The notes: generated by a model not told the origin, from the letters alone. Positions 9,267 to 18,089 are shown, counted from the first letter of the stretch. The stretch: 64,000 nt of DNA from Ruminococcus sp. YE71 (GCF_900119155.1 NZ_FPIR01000001.1:346432-410431), one strand, 5' to 3'. Translations and numbers: made by a program.

Positions 9267-9980
9267 TCAGCTACCTCTCCGAAAATTATACCGCTTGATA
9301 TAGTCGGCAAAGGCTTTTCTGAAGGGCGAGAGCTTCGCCCTGCTGATAAGCGCCCTCTCCTTATTGTCGAAGATTATGTCCGTCGCCGTGTGGGAGACGA
9401 TGTGGCGGAACCCCACAAGGTACGTCCTGTGACAGCGGAAGAACCTGTCCTGCGGAAGCTGCTTTTCGATCTCGGACAAGGTCTTCTTGTAAAGGAAAGT
9501 ACCCTCATTCGTCCGTATATTGCAGTATTTGTCAGTCGCCTCTATGTAGATTATGTCGTTGATGTTTATCTTGCGGTTGTTCTCATCGGTCTTGATAAGT
9601 ATGAATCCCGCTCCCTCATTTTCCGCGAGATACGAGTCGAGAGCCGCCTCCAGCTTATCCACCTTGACGGGCTTTATCAGGAACCTGTAGGCGTTCACCT
9701 CAAATGTATCAAAGACGATATCGGGAAAACTTGTGAGGAAGATGATCGCTGTTCTGTCGTTTTTCTCTCTTATCCTTCTGGCGGTCTCAAGGCCGTCGAT
9801 CTCCGACATCTGATAATCCATAAATATCAGATCATACTCGTTCTGACTGTTAATAAGATCGAATCCGCTGGTATAGCTGTGGTATACCATTATGAGATTT
9901 CTCTTTTTCGCAAAATTATCAAGATGCTTTATCAGCTCTGAATGAAAGAGCATCTGATCGTCACAGATCGCAACTCTCAT
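9267..9980 (-). CDS. LytTR-family response regulator
   Basis: 237 aa from the ATG at 9980, preceded by AAGGGGGAT at good spacing; a longer start at 10007 lacks one. Receiver domain ~1-120 has acidic pocket CDD, phospho-Asp in LIFMDYQM and the conserved Lys in FLIKPVK. A LytTR DNA-binding domain ~130-237 includes IIYIEATDKYCNI and FFRCHRTYLV. It is first gene of a two-gene operon with the GHKL kinase, driven by a consensus promoter at 10385-10413 through a ~400-nt leader. Its likely targets are the two 21-bp-spaced direct-repeat operators that flank the operon. Confidence 0.88.
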   Translation of the reverse strand: MRVAICDDQMLFHSELIKHLDNFAKKRNLIMVYHSYTSGFDLINSQNEYDLIFMDYQMSEIDGLETARRIREKNDRTAIIFLTSFPDIVFDTFEVNAYRFLIKPVKVDKLEAALDSYLAENEGAGFILIKTDENNRKININDIIYIEATDKYCNIRTNEGTFLYKKTLSEIEKQLPQDRFFRCHRTYLVGFRHIVSHTATDIIFDNKERALISRAKLSPFRKAFADYIKRYNFRRGS

Positions 9981-10118
9981 ACAAGGATCCCCCCTTACTA
10001 AAAGCAATAATGATCGTGGTCATGCGCACATCACGGCGATACGGATGAAAAAGCCGCCGCAAATATCCCCCTTGTAATCGTTTTTACGGGAAAGTGCCGA
10101 TGAGCTGACCCCCTTAAT

Positions 10119-10188
10119 GCGGTTTACTCTGGTTTTTATACCGTTTGCTCCAAAAAATATTTGCCTTCGGCAGATAATGTGCTATAAT
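10119..10188 (+). promoter_or_regulatory. LytTR-type direct-repeat operator and promoter (site 2)
   Basis: Half-sites GCGGTTTACTCTGG (10119) and ACCGTTTGCTCCAA (10140) are exactly 21 bp apart, matching site 1 in sequence and spacing. They are followed by TTGCCT (10161-10166), a 16-bp spacer and TATAAT (10183-10188). The promoter reads toward the tiny ORF at 10243 and away from the regulator operon. Confidence 0.78.
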
Positions 10189-10242
10189 AAAACCATAGGA
10201 ACGAGAGTAACGGAGCGTATCCGAAGAAAAGGAGGTTTTACT

Positions 10243-10266
10243 ATGTTCGGCTGGTGGGACTGGTGA
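10243..10266 (+). CDS. Seven-residue Trp-rich peptide ORF (MFGWWDW)
   Basis: ATG TTC GGC TGG TGG GAC TGG TGA, preceded by AAAAGGAGG with 7 nt to the ATG, an ideal ribosome-binding site. It lies ~50 bp downstream of the TATAAT of a promoter carrying a LytTR operator, with no other start/ribosome-site pair behind it in the predicted transcript. Three of seven residues are Trp. By analogy with leaderless or very short peptide pheromones it could be a signal read by the adjacent GHKL kinase, but it has no leader, and expression is not shown. The alternative is that only the RNA matters or that the ORF is chance. Confidence 0.5.
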   Translation: MFGWWDW

Positions 10267-10384
10267 TCGTGACAAATCTTGTATACCGAGTGCCGTTCGG
10301 GACTGACGAAAAAAGTCTGTAACGACCGTATTTTCGCGGCATCCGGTATAAAACAGAGTAAGCATTAGATCTTTTATCTAATTT

Positions 10385-10413
10385 ATTATATCACAATTTG
10401 AATTTTATGTCAA
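10385..10413 (-). promoter_or_regulatory. Promoter for the LytTR/GHKL operon
   Basis: Minus-strand TTGACA (10408-10413), 17-bp spacer, TATAAT (10385-10390), a perfect consensus. The transcript would run ~400 nt before the regulator ATG at 9980 and would be antisense to the tiny ORF and its LytTR operator. Confidence 0.75.
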
Positions 10414-10539
10414 TTATTTGACATCAAAAAAATTCTGACTTTTTTGTGCTTTTGTTCAGCGTTCGCCGTATCGGGGAAAAGCACACGGTCTTAAAATGTC
10501 CGTTCCTTTTACTTGTAAGCATATATTCCCAGATCGGAA

Positions 10540-10583
10540 GCGCCGATACCTCGATGTGAAGTATCGGCGCTTCTGCCTTTTTC
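10540..10583 (+). terminator. Terminator-like hairpin
   Basis: 10-bp stem GCGCCGATAC/GTATCGGCGC, 11-nt loop, then TTCTGCCTTTTT. It could end the plus-strand transcript that starts at the site-2 LytTR promoter. Confidence 0.65.
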
Positions 10584-10599
10584 GGCACCCGTTTTAGAA

Positions 10600-10645
10600 G
10601 AAAAAAATCAGTCGGCTATGATGTTCTTCGCATCACAGCCGACTG
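10600..10645 (-). terminator. Terminator of CE12 gene
   Basis: Near-perfect stem CAGTCGGCT(A)TGATG with CATCA(C)AGCCGACTG; on the minus strand it is followed by ATTTTTTTCTTC. Confidence 0.85.
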
Positions 10646-10663
10646 TTCTTTTAACAGACCGTA

Positions 10664-13600
10664 TTATTTCACAAAGCCGTAAAGACCGTTTATCTTCTGA
10701 TCCTTGACAGCCTTGGCCACAAGACCTGCCACGATGTTCGCACCCTTCTCGCAGAAGTGTGTGCCGTCAGTCGAGCCGCTTACCGCGCCCATCAGATGAT
10801 AGGAAAGCGCAGTGTTGTAGCCCACGGAGTTGTAGTGGTTCACCATGATGGTGTTCAGGTCGATGCAGGGGATATAGTACTTAGCCGCCAGACTCTTGCA
10901 GGCGTTGCAGTAGTCGGTGTAGCTGTTCACGAAGCGTCCCTGCGAGCTGTTGTACGCGCCCATGCCGATAACGGTAGTTACCAGAATCGGGGTCGCGCCC
11001 TTGGCATTCGCGTCCTTGATGAACTGTGTCATGTACCACTCATACGAGCCCGAGGTCGGGTTGTCAACGTTGCCGCAGACAGGAGCGTAACGGTCGGCGT
11101 TCGACTTGCCCGCGTCGTTTATCGCGAACTGTATCAGCACGTAGTCACCGGGTTTCAGGGCGCTGACAAGACTGCTCCATCTGCCCTCGTCGTATGCCTT
11201 CTTGGTGCTTCTGCCCGCCATCGAGTAGTTCTCGACATTGACGCCGCCGTTGAAGTAGTCAGCCAGATAGTAGCCCCAACCCTGCTGAGGAGCATAGCTT
11301 GCGCGGTAGGACTGCACCGTCGAGTCGCCGAGGATGAAGACGGTGGGCTTGTTAGCGTCCAGCTGCTGCTGATAGCTTTCGGGGTCGTAGGTCTCGCCGT
11401 AGGGTTCGTCGGTGGGCGTGAGGTTGATGTAATCAAGGTTCGGACCGCCCTGACCTGCAACTGCCGATACCATCTTTATGGTATTGACACCCTGCACCAG
11501 CGGAAGCACGATGCCGAACTCGGTCCAGTTCGTCCATGCGCCCGTGCCCGTGAAGGACTGGAGCCAGAAGCGGCCGGTATCGCCGTTGACATATATCTTC
11601 ATCTGGCGGTCGGTGGTGGAGCCGTTGGCAAAGCGGATGTGCGTCATGTAGTTTCCTGCATTCTTCACATTGACCGTAAAGGTGATATTGCTCGAATCGT
11701 TATTGTCGAGGTTGATGTAGCCTTTTTCGCTTGTGTATCCTGCGTTGGTGGTCTCGATAACGCCCTCTTCCCAGGTCTGATCCACCGCGTAGTAATTTCC
11801 GCCTTCGGAGAGTGCCGAGCCGTTATAAGCCTCGACCGTCATATAGTCCATATTCGGGCCGCCGTTTGAAGTGTTGGACTCGGTCTTAATGGTGTTTTTG
11901 CCTGCCTTCAGCGGAAGGACGATGCTCTTTTCTTCCCAGTTCGTCCATGCGCCCGTGCCGTTGAAATCCAGATAATAAGCCGAACCGCCGTTGACGGTGA
12001 TCTTCATGGAGCGGTCGTCGGTCGAACCGTTGGCATAGCGGAAGGTGACTGTATAGTCGCCGTCTGCGGGAGCGGTGACCGTCCAGTTGAGGTAACTGCC
12101 GAGAACATTGTTGTAATTCCAGTAAGCTGTACCTTCAAAGCCGCCGTTAATGGTCTCTTCGATGCCTTCGTAGCCCTCAGCGTCGATCGCGTAATAGCGC
12201 TGACTGCTGTTCTCAACGAGCTGTTCTCTCAGCCCCACGAGGAACTCCTGCATGATGCGGACGTCGTCATCGGTGACAGCGCCGTCGCCGTTAAGGTCGC
12301 AGACCGTAACGGGCAGGGAAACGTATCCGCTGTTCTTGTCCGCGGCGCGCTTGAGGAGCACCAGATCGGAAAGGTCGATGATGCTGTCCTGATTAAGGTC
12401 GCCGATCATGGTCGGCACCGATGCGGTGGGTTCTTCGGGTGCGGGCGGATCGACGGGGTCATCGGTCTTCTCGCACTTTTCCGCCTTCCAGTTCTGGCAC
12501 TTGCTGTAGGACATTCCCCACTGCTGAACGTTCGCGCCGTTCTCCTTGCTTGCGGAAGCGGTCTCAACGAAGCAAGCGTCCTTGGACGAACGGGTGGAGA
12601 TGTAGTAAGAACCGTCGCCGAGCTTCGTGAACTGGAACAGCATCATGCTGTCCTTGCCCGAATAGGGCACAAGCTCGATATTTCCGCCTGCGGAGCCCGT
12701 CATAGCCTTCCACACGTAGTTCTCGTCAGCGGCAGAGCGTACATAATAATATGTAGTGCCGTTATTGAAGGGGGTCAGCTTCCACTTCTGATTGTTCTGA
12801 CCGTTCGCGCTCCACTGCTGGACATTCGCACCCTCCTTGATCTCGGCGTTGGCAACGTCCATCACAAGACCGCTGTTCGTGTTCTTGAAGGTGTAGTAAA
12901 CGCTCGTATCCATCTCGGTATCGCCGATCTTCATGAGGTTTGCCACGAGCTCGGCGTTTTTCTGAGCGCCCTTTGCACTCTGGTGCAGGTCGTCGTTTGC
13001 GGCGTAGTATTCGCCCATAGCGTCATAGCCGCCGATGCTGAAACCGAAATCCTGCCAGGCGTTGAACAGGTCAACGCAGGTGACGTTCTGTTCCTTCGCG
13101 ATAGTGTCGAGCTGACCGCCGAACCATCTTCCGCCGAGTTTCGGACTGCGGTTGAAGTCGCCGCGTCTGCCCTGCTGTTTAACGAGTATGACGTTCATTC
13201 CCTTAGCCTTAGCCGCCTTGACCATCTCGGTCACTATGTTATAATACTCGTCGGCGTTGGAATAGTTGGTGTCGTTGATGCCGATGGAGATTATGTAGTA
13301 ATCCCCCGCTTTTCCGTAGGTCTTTATCGGGTCGAACTGACCATCCTGATAGAAGCCCTTTGCATACTGACCGCTCGAAGCCTGATTGCGGACTTCAAAC
13401 ACGTTGGTGTTGACATAGTTGTTCAGATACTGTCCCCAGCCGTGCTGTGCGGTATCAGCCGTGTTGTAGTAATTTGCAACGGTGGAGTCGCCGCATATCC
13501 AGATAGTCGGTTTCATCTCGCCCGTTGTGTTCAGCTGAGTGATCTCGATCGAGGAGATGGAGTATTCGGAATTGTTCATTCCTGCAACTGCCTGAATATT

Positions 13601-14056
13601 CAGCTGTCCGTCCGTAACAGGGACCTGTATAGTCTCCCTCGCGTTAGTTCCCGTGAGGTTTATCATCTGATACATACCCTCGACCTTGATGGAAGTGCGC
13701 TTGGTATTGCCCGTTACCACGGTCAGCTGATAAAGTCCCTTCGGAAGATCGACGTTGAACGTGCCGCCCGTGAACTTGACCGCATCGGAAAGTGCGCCCG
13801 AGCCGCCTGCGCTGACGTTTGAAACGCTTCCCGAAAAGCCGTACCCTCTGGAACTGTTGTAGCCGTCGCCCGCGGAAACTCCCGTGTAGCCGCCTGCCGT
13901 GCCCGACCCGCCGAGGTCGAACTTCCAGTTTACCGTTGCGGCATCAGCTTTTAAAGCCGTGCCTGCCGAAAAAGTCGAAAGTGCCATCATCGCCACGGAC
14001 ATTCCGCCCAGAACTTTTGAACATCGTGACACTTTCTTTCTGTGAAACAGATTCAT
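10664..14056 (-). CDS. Double CE12 acetylesterase with CBM13, dockerin and two CBM35 modules
   Basis: 1130 aa from the ATG at 14056, chosen because GGAGGTAATAAAC precedes it; the 14080 start lacks a site. Order: signal peptide (~1-38), N-terminal galactose-binding-like domain (~40-175), first GDSL/CE12 esterase (~180-375; WICGDSTVANYY, IGINDT, DLHQSAKG), ricin-type CBM13 (~380-535), central dockerin (~550-615; GDLNQDSIIDLSDLV, CDLNGDGAVTDDDV), two CBM35-like modules (~625-895) each ending in a GGPN(M/L)DY motif, and second CE12 esterase (~905-1125; FILGDSTVQSY, FAINDAG, DGTHFCEKGA). It should remove acetyl groups from rhamnogalacturonan I or acetylated xylan. Both active sites look intact. 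Confidence 0.92.
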   Translation of the reverse strand: MNLFHRKKVSRCSKVLGGMSVAMMALSTFSAGTALKADAATVNWKFDLGGSGTAGGYTGVSAGDGYNSSRGYGFSGSVSNVSAGGSGALSDAVKFTGGTFNVDLPKGLYQLTVVTGNTKRTSIKVEGMYQMINLTGTNARETIQVPVTDGQLNIQAVAGMNNSEYSISSIEITQLNTTGEMKPTIWICGDSTVANYYNTADTAQHGWGQYLNNYVNTNVFEVRNQASSGQYAKGFYQDGQFDPIKTYGKAGDYYIISIGINDTNYSNADEYYNIVTEMVKAAKAKGMNVILVKQQGRRGDFNRSPKLGGRWFGGQLDTIAKEQNVTCVDLFNAWQDFGFSIGGYDAMGEYYAANDDLHQSAKGAQKNAELVANLMKIGDTEMDTSVYYTFKNTNSGLVMDVANAEIKEGANVQQWSANGQNNQKWKLTPFNNGTTYYYVRSAADENYVWKAMTGSAGGNIELVPYSGKDSMMLFQFTKLGDGSYYISTRSSKDACFVETASASKENGANVQQWGMSYSKCQNWKAEKCEKTDDPVDPPAPEEPTASVPTMIGDLNQDSIIDLSDLVLLKRAADKNSGYVSLPVTVCDLNGDGAVTDDDVRIMQEFLVGLREQLVENSSQRYYAIDAEGYEGIEETINGGFEGTAYWNYNNVLGSYLNWTVTAPADGDYTVTFRYANGSTDDRSMKITVNGGSAYYLDFNGTGAWTNWEEKSIVLPLKAGKNTIKTESNTSNGGPNMDYMTVEAYNGSALSEGGNYYAVDQTWEEGVIETTNAGYTSEKGYINLDNNDSSNITFTVNVKNAGNYMTHIRFANGSTTDRQMKIYVNGDTGRFWLQSFTGTGAWTNWTEFGIVLPLVQGVNTIKMVSAVAGQGGPNLDYINLTPTDEPYGETYDPESYQQQLDANKPTVFILGDSTVQSYRASYAPQQGWGYYLADYFNGGVNVENYSMAGRSTKKAYDEGRWSSLVSALKPGDYVLIQFAINDAGKSNADRYAPVCGNVDNPTSGSYEWYMTQFIKDANAKGATPILVTTVIGMGAYNSSQGRFVNSYTDYCNACKSLAAKYYIPCIDLNTIMVNHYNSVGYNTALSYHLMGAVSGSTDGTHFCEKGANIVAGLVAKAVKDQKINGLYGFVK

Positions 14057-14108
14057 GTTTATTACCTCCATTCTATGCATCTTTATTCACAGTAAGACCA
14101 TTATTTTA

Positions 14109-14138
14109 ATTATATCAGATGACATATTTACCTGTCAA
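14109..14138 (-). promoter_or_regulatory. Promoter for CE12 gene
   Basis: Minus-strand TTGACA (14133-14138) and TATAAT (14109-14114), 18-bp spacer. Confidence 0.75.
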
Positions 14139-14244
14139 TCAATATTTTTGAAAAAATAGTGGATTATTTACATATTTTGTTTGTATTCCGCACATTTTTT
14201 GTACCAGATGCAGTGGCGACTGCGGATGCTCTTGGGGGAGACCA

Positions 14245-14299
14245 GCCTTAGCTTCGCACGTCCGCCTTAGCTTCGCACGTCCGCCTTAGCTTCGCACGG
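14245..14299 (-). repeat. 19-bp tandem repeat, about 3 copies
   Basis: Three head-to-tail units of CCTTAGCTTCGCACGTCCG, the reverse complement of the 8-copy array at 37637-37788. It abuts a dispersed GC-rich repeat element. Confidence 0.85.
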
Positions 14300-14600
14300 C
14301 TAGAAAAAGGGTCCTCCCCCCCGAACCCCTTTCCTAAAACTTTTAATATTTTCGTCATTTAGATGTGTTGGGGAAGATAGGCTCTTGCCATTTATAAAGT
14401 GTTATCTGAATGAAGCGTTACGCTCTCATGAACGTCTTTTTGGCATGGCCGCACTAATGAAAAGAAGAACCACAAATGTTCCGACCTGCACAAAGTAAGG
14501 AAGAGACACTCAAAAGCCAAAAAGTATTAAAAGTCTTTGGAAGGGGGTCTGGGGGAGAACCTTTCTTCAGAAAGGTTTCCCCCGGTTAAACCCGCAGGCA
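14300..14600. repeat. Dispersed inverted-repeat element, copy A
   Basis: Bounded by imperfect inverted repeats (CCCCTTTCCTAAAACTTTTA at 14326 and TATTAAAAGTCTTTGGAAGG at 14525) with ~175 nt between. The core shares long blocks with copy B at 29.2-29.5 kb (GAACGTCTTTTTGGCA, CCGACCTGCACAAA, AAAAGCCAAAAAGTATTAAA). Its outer part forms a strong hairpin (AACCTTTCTTCAGAAAGGTT). No transposase; it looks like a MITE-type intergenic repeat. Confidence 0.75.
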
Positions 14601-14603
14601 GCG

Positions 14604-14643
14604 ACAAAAAAATCCCCTGACGGGTGTACCGACAGGGGATTTT
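14604..14643 (-). terminator. Terminator of GH5 gene
   Basis: Stem AATCCCCTG/CAGGGGATT; on the minus strand it is followed by TTTTTTGTCG. Confidence 0.85.
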
Positions 14644-14684
14644 CCAAGAAACTATGATAGCACTTCTCTATTCAATAAATCGTA

Positions 14685-16955
14685 TCAGGAGATCCTCTTG
14701 ATGACCAGATCGGTGACCGTAACGTTGTAGTTCGATCCTGCTGCGCCTAATGTGAATACGAATGCTGTATCGTCGTCAGTATCCTCGGTCATGGTGAACT
14801 TGGAGGAGTGGTGCTGCTTCTGGTTAGTGAAGGTCAGCGGAATGTAGTGGTACTGACCGTAAGGATCGTAGTTCTGCTGGATCTTGCAGCCCAGGTCGAG
14901 ATTTCTGTCCGCCTGATAGTCGAACGAGATCTCATAGGTAGCGCCCTCTACGAACTCGATGCCGGGATATGCGCCCTGCACCTGCCAGTTCTCGGTGCCC
15001 GAATTGTTTACGTGGATCTGGAAGCCGTTGCTCAGATTGGTGAAGTTTGCGGATGCGCCGCTCTCCTCCGACCACCAGCCGTAGAACTTGGAAGCGTCGG
15101 GGGTGAGGTTAACGCCTGTCTGCGGGTTATCAGGGGTCTGAGGGGTCTGGGGGTCAGTGTTGGAGCCGCCGCTCACCTTAACGAGCGAAAGGTTGGTCAC
15201 GGTGGACTTGTTCGGAACTACTGCGCCTGTGCCGCCGAGGTTGAATGTTACACGGCAGGCAGGATCGGTAGCGCCTGTGTAGGTAAAGGTAGCGGTGTAG
15301 TGCTGAACGTTGGTGGACCAGTCAAGGGTGTCGCTGTAGAAATGCAGGTAGTCTCCGTGACCCTGATTTATCATGAAGAATGCGGACTGGGGCTTTTCGG
15401 AAACGTAGTCGAAGGATACCTTGTAGGTAGCGCCCTGTTCAAGGGTGATAGCGTCATAGAAGAACTGAGCGTCCCAGTCGTTCTTGCCGCCTGCATTGAC
15501 CTGCATCGAAACGCCGTTGTCAACGTAGGTCATCTCGCCCGAAGCGCCGTTGGAAGTCTCTGTCCAGCTTGCCCAGTTGTCCTCGTTAGCGCAGAGGTTG
15601 TTGGGGTCGCTTACCTGCTGAGTAGGATTAGCGATCTCTCTCTCCATCTCGATGAGGTCGGTCACGTTGATCTCGCCGTCCATGTTGAAGTCAGCCTTGT
15701 AGCTGATGTCAGAGATGAGCTCAACGATGTACTTCTGGGTCAGCTCAACGTCGGTCTTGTCGAGCTTGCCGTCGCCGTTAACGTCGCCCCTTACCTCAGC
15801 GGGTGCGGGGGGATCAACGATGGTAGTGCCTGTGCCAGCCGCTTCAAGCATAGCGTTGAGCAGTTCGGGCTGGGACACCTTCAGAGTACGGCGGTTGTAG
15901 ATCTTGTACTGATTACCGTTATCCCACCAGATGCAGCCGATGCCGTAGTTGGTGCACTTTTCAACGAGGTATCTCGACCACGAGGTGATCTGATCCATGT
16001 TGCCCTTGTTTGCGCAGCCGAACTCACCGACGATAACGGGGATGCCCTTCTTTACGAAGGTTCTGTTGATGTTATTCAGCACGTTGTCAAGGGGGCCGCT
16101 TGTCCAGGTAGTAACGTTCGGGTAGTCCTCGTGGGTGAACTCAAACGGCTGGTAAACGTGAGTCTGAACGATGATCTTGTTGCTTACGGTATCTCTCGGA
16201 AGAACGAACTGGCTTGTGATCTCGTTGTTCGCGCCTGCACAGTAGGTGTTGCAGACGAGAGTTCTCTTGCTGTTGTTGCCGCCCGACTTTCTGACGGTAT
16301 CAACGAAGATCTGGTTGAGATCATTCGAGATGGGGCAAGCCTCGGAGCCGGGAATCCACCACTGGTTCTCGGTGCCGTCGAGGATCTCGTTGAAGCCCTC
16401 GAACAGCAGCTTGTCGCCGTAATCCTTGAAGTTATCGCTCACCTGCTCCCAGATAGAGGTGAATATCTGCTTCTTGTTCTGGAGATTGTTGCTGTTAGCC
16501 TTGAGCCAGCCCTTTTCGCCTGTGTCGTGGTGAACGTTGATGATGCAGTACATATCATCCTCAAGCACCCAGTTGACGATCTCTTCGACTCTGTTCATCC
16601 ACACCTGATCGATCTGGTAGGTGTTGGGATCCATATGCTCATACCAGGTGACAGGAACGCGGATAGTCTTGACGCCCGACTGCTTGACCATGTCGATCAT
16701 TGCCTTGGTGGTCGCGGGGTTGCCCCATGCAGTCTCGGAAGAGGTGCTTCCTCTGTTGGAGCCGAATGTCGTGCCCGAGTAGCTGTCGAGCGAGTTGCCG
16801 AGGTTCCAACCGAAGCCCATATCTGTGACTGTTTCCTGCGCGGTCTTATCGAAGCCTGCTGCCTCTGCGTTTGTCGGTTCAACGAACGTCAGGCTTGACA
16901 GAGCCAGAGCACAGACCATTGAAATTGTTAGAGCCTTTCGGCTTTTTATCATCAT
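14685..16955 (-). CDS. Secreted GH5 endoglucanase/hemicellulase with internal dockerin and two CBM4-like modules
   Basis: 756 aa. Signal peptide ~1-33. GH5 barrel ~35-375 with GWNLGNSLD, IRVPVTW, VHHD, acid Glu in LLFEGFNEI and nucleophile Glu in VIVGEFGC; the pattern fits subfamily 4-like endoglucanases, though this was not tested. The dockerin sits in the middle (~388-445; GDVNGDGKLDKTDVE, ADFNMDGEINVTDLI) rather than at the end. Two related beta-sandwich modules of CBM4/CBM_4_9 type follow (~460-600 and ~625-756). Start ATG follows AAGGAGA. The gene is divergent from an AraC regulator with interlocked promoters, so AraC control is likely. Confidence 0.92.
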   Translation of the reverse strand: MMIKSRKALTISMVCALALSSLTFVEPTNAEAAGFDKTAQETVTDMGFGWNLGNSLDSYSGTTFGSNRGSTSSETAWGNPATTKAMIDMVKQSGVKTIRVPVTWYEHMDPNTYQIDQVWMNRVEEIVNWVLEDDMYCIINVHHDTGEKGWLKANSNNLQNKKQIFTSIWEQVSDNFKDYGDKLLFEGFNEILDGTENQWWIPGSEACPISNDLNQIFVDTVRKSGGNNSKRTLVCNTYCAGANNEITSQFVLPRDTVSNKIIVQTHVYQPFEFTHEDYPNVTTWTSGPLDNVLNNINRTFVKKGIPVIVGEFGCANKGNMDQITSWSRYLVEKCTNYGIGCIWWDNGNQYKIYNRRTLKVSQPELLNAMLEAAGTGTTIVDPPAPAEVRGDVNGDGKLDKTDVELTQKYIVELISDISYKADFNMDGEINVTDLIEMEREIANPTQQVSDPNNLCANEDNWASWTETSNGASGEMTYVDNGVSMQVNAGGKNDWDAQFFYDAITLEQGATYKVSFDYVSEKPQSAFFMINQGHGDYLHFYSDTLDWSTNVQHYTATFTYTGATDPACRVTFNLGGTGAVVPNKSTVTNLSLVKVSGGSNTDPQTPQTPDNPQTGVNLTPDASKFYGWWSEESGASANFTNLSNGFQIHVNNSGTENWQVQGAYPGIEFVEGATYEISFDYQADRNLDLGCKIQQNYDPYGQYHYIPLTFTNQKQHHSSKFTMTEDTDDDTAFVFTLGAAGSNYNVTVTDLVIKRIS

Positions 16956-17203
16956 AATACATTCTCCTTTTTAAGAACAAGTAAATATGGTTGTGATTCA
17001 GCCTGCCGCCTTACCCTCCCTGATCTGACGGCAGACCTTCGGGCAGTACCGCAAGCACAGCGTTACTGCCTTAGCTTCTTCATTTGTACTCACAGCGCTT
17101 GCTGACGGTCAGCTGTGAGGGGATGACGCATCCTTTCAGCCGTGATCGGCGGCTTCGGGGATAGTCGGTCTGTGAAATATGCGCATATACATTAACTATA
17201 TTT

Positions 17204-17232
17204 ATTATATACTATTGACAATGTATAGGCAA
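17204..17232 (-). promoter_or_regulatory. Promoter for GH5 gene, overlapping the AraC promoter
   Basis: Minus-strand TTGCCT (17227-17232), 17-bp spacer, TATAAT (17204-17209). The rest of the 16956-17282 gap is a ~240-nt GH5 leader with a stem (GCAGTACCGC/GCGTTACTGC) but no ORF. Confidence 0.65.
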
Positions 17233-17243
17233 TGATATATAAT
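17215..17243 (+). promoter_or_regulatory. Promoter for AraC-family regulator
   Basis: TTGACA (17215-17220), 17-bp spacer, TATAAT (17238-17243), perfect consensus, overlapping the opposing GH5 promoter by 18 bp. Confidence 0.75.
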
Positions 17244-17282
17244 ATAAGATAGATGATGTTTTTTGAAAATCGGGTGATATAG

Positions 17283-18065
17283 ATGAAAATTAACAATGTC
17301 GGCTATAATCACAGGCACGATGCGGATTTTTTTATCGATCGTCCGACGGGCAGCGGCGACTGTCTGCTGCTGCTGCTGAAGACGAATGCCATCTTCACGC
17401 TGAACAAAAAAGACGTAAAAATACCGAAGGATTCGTTCTTTTTGTTCCCGCAGGGGATGCCGCAGTACTACCGTTGCGTCCCCAAGCACGAGTTCGCAAA
17501 CGACTGGGTGCATTTCAGTTTCGGGCAGGGCGAGGAGGAAGAATTCCTCAAAAGAAAGATCCCCTACGCGCAGGGGATCAGGACAGATTCGATCGAGTTT
17601 CTCAGCTGGTGCATCAAGGCGGTGGCTGACGAGTTCGCTTCAAGGTCACCCTATGCTCAGGAGAATATGCAGCACTATATGTGGCTGATCTTCAACCGCG
17701 TCAGCGATGTGCTCCATCTGCCCGACGAGCAGATACACGATTCCGAGCACGAGATGCTGCTGACCATCCGCCACAAGATCTACGCCGAGCCGTACATCCC
17801 CCGTTCCATCACCTGGGCGGCTCATGAAGTCCGCATGAGCCCCGCTTCCTTCCAGTACTACTACAAAAAGACCTTCGGCGTGACTTTCGTGCAGGATTTC
17901 ATCAACGCCAAGATGGAATACGCGATGATGCTCCTGACGTCCACGAACCTGACCGCCCACGACATCGCGGGAAAATGCGGCTACCGCAACTACGAGCATT
18001 TCACGCGGCAGTTCAAGGAACGATGCGGCATCACACCGCTCGAATACCGAAAGCACCACGAATAA
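17283..18065 (+). CDS. AraC-family transcriptional regulator
   Basis: 260 aa. N-terminal cupin-like sensor (~10-140) followed by two helix-turn-helix motifs (~165-258); the second carries the family signature around DIAGKCGYRNYEHFTRQFKERCGITPLEYR. Probably binds a sugar or oligosaccharide released by the enzymes. The ATG lies only ~40 nt downstream of the TATAAT with no strong Shine-Dalgarno sequence (GGGTGATATAG), suggesting modest translation. Divergent from GH5 with overlapping promoters, so GH5 is the obvious target; GH48 immediately downstream converges on it. Confidence 0.88.
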   Translation: MKINNVGYNHRHDADFFIDRPTGSGDCLLLLLKTNAIFTLNKKDVKIPKDSFFLFPQGMPQYYRCVPKHEFANDWVHFSFGQGEEEEFLKRKIPYAQGIRTDSIEFLSWCIKAVADEFASRSPYAQENMQHYMWLIFNRVSDVLHLPDEQIHDSEHEMLLTIRHKIYAEPYIPRSITWAAHEVRMSPASFQYYYKKTFGVTFVQDFINAKMEYAMMLLTSTNLTAHDIAGKCGYRNYEHFTRQFKERCGITPLEYRKHHE

Positions 18066-18089
18066 CCATCGAAGAACACATTATACATC

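Noticed and set aside
10114..10365. 83-codon minus-strand ORF in the regulator leader
   Set aside because: No Shine-Dalgarno sequence before its ATG; it is simply the complement of the operator and peptide region.
14808..16898. 696-codon plus-strand ORF over GH5
   Set aside because: Antisense shadow of GH5; no ribosome site and no domain.
17020..17160. Structured GH5 leader as a riboswitch
   Set aside because: Hairpins are present but no known riboswitch core could be matched by eye; AraC control explains regulation more simply.
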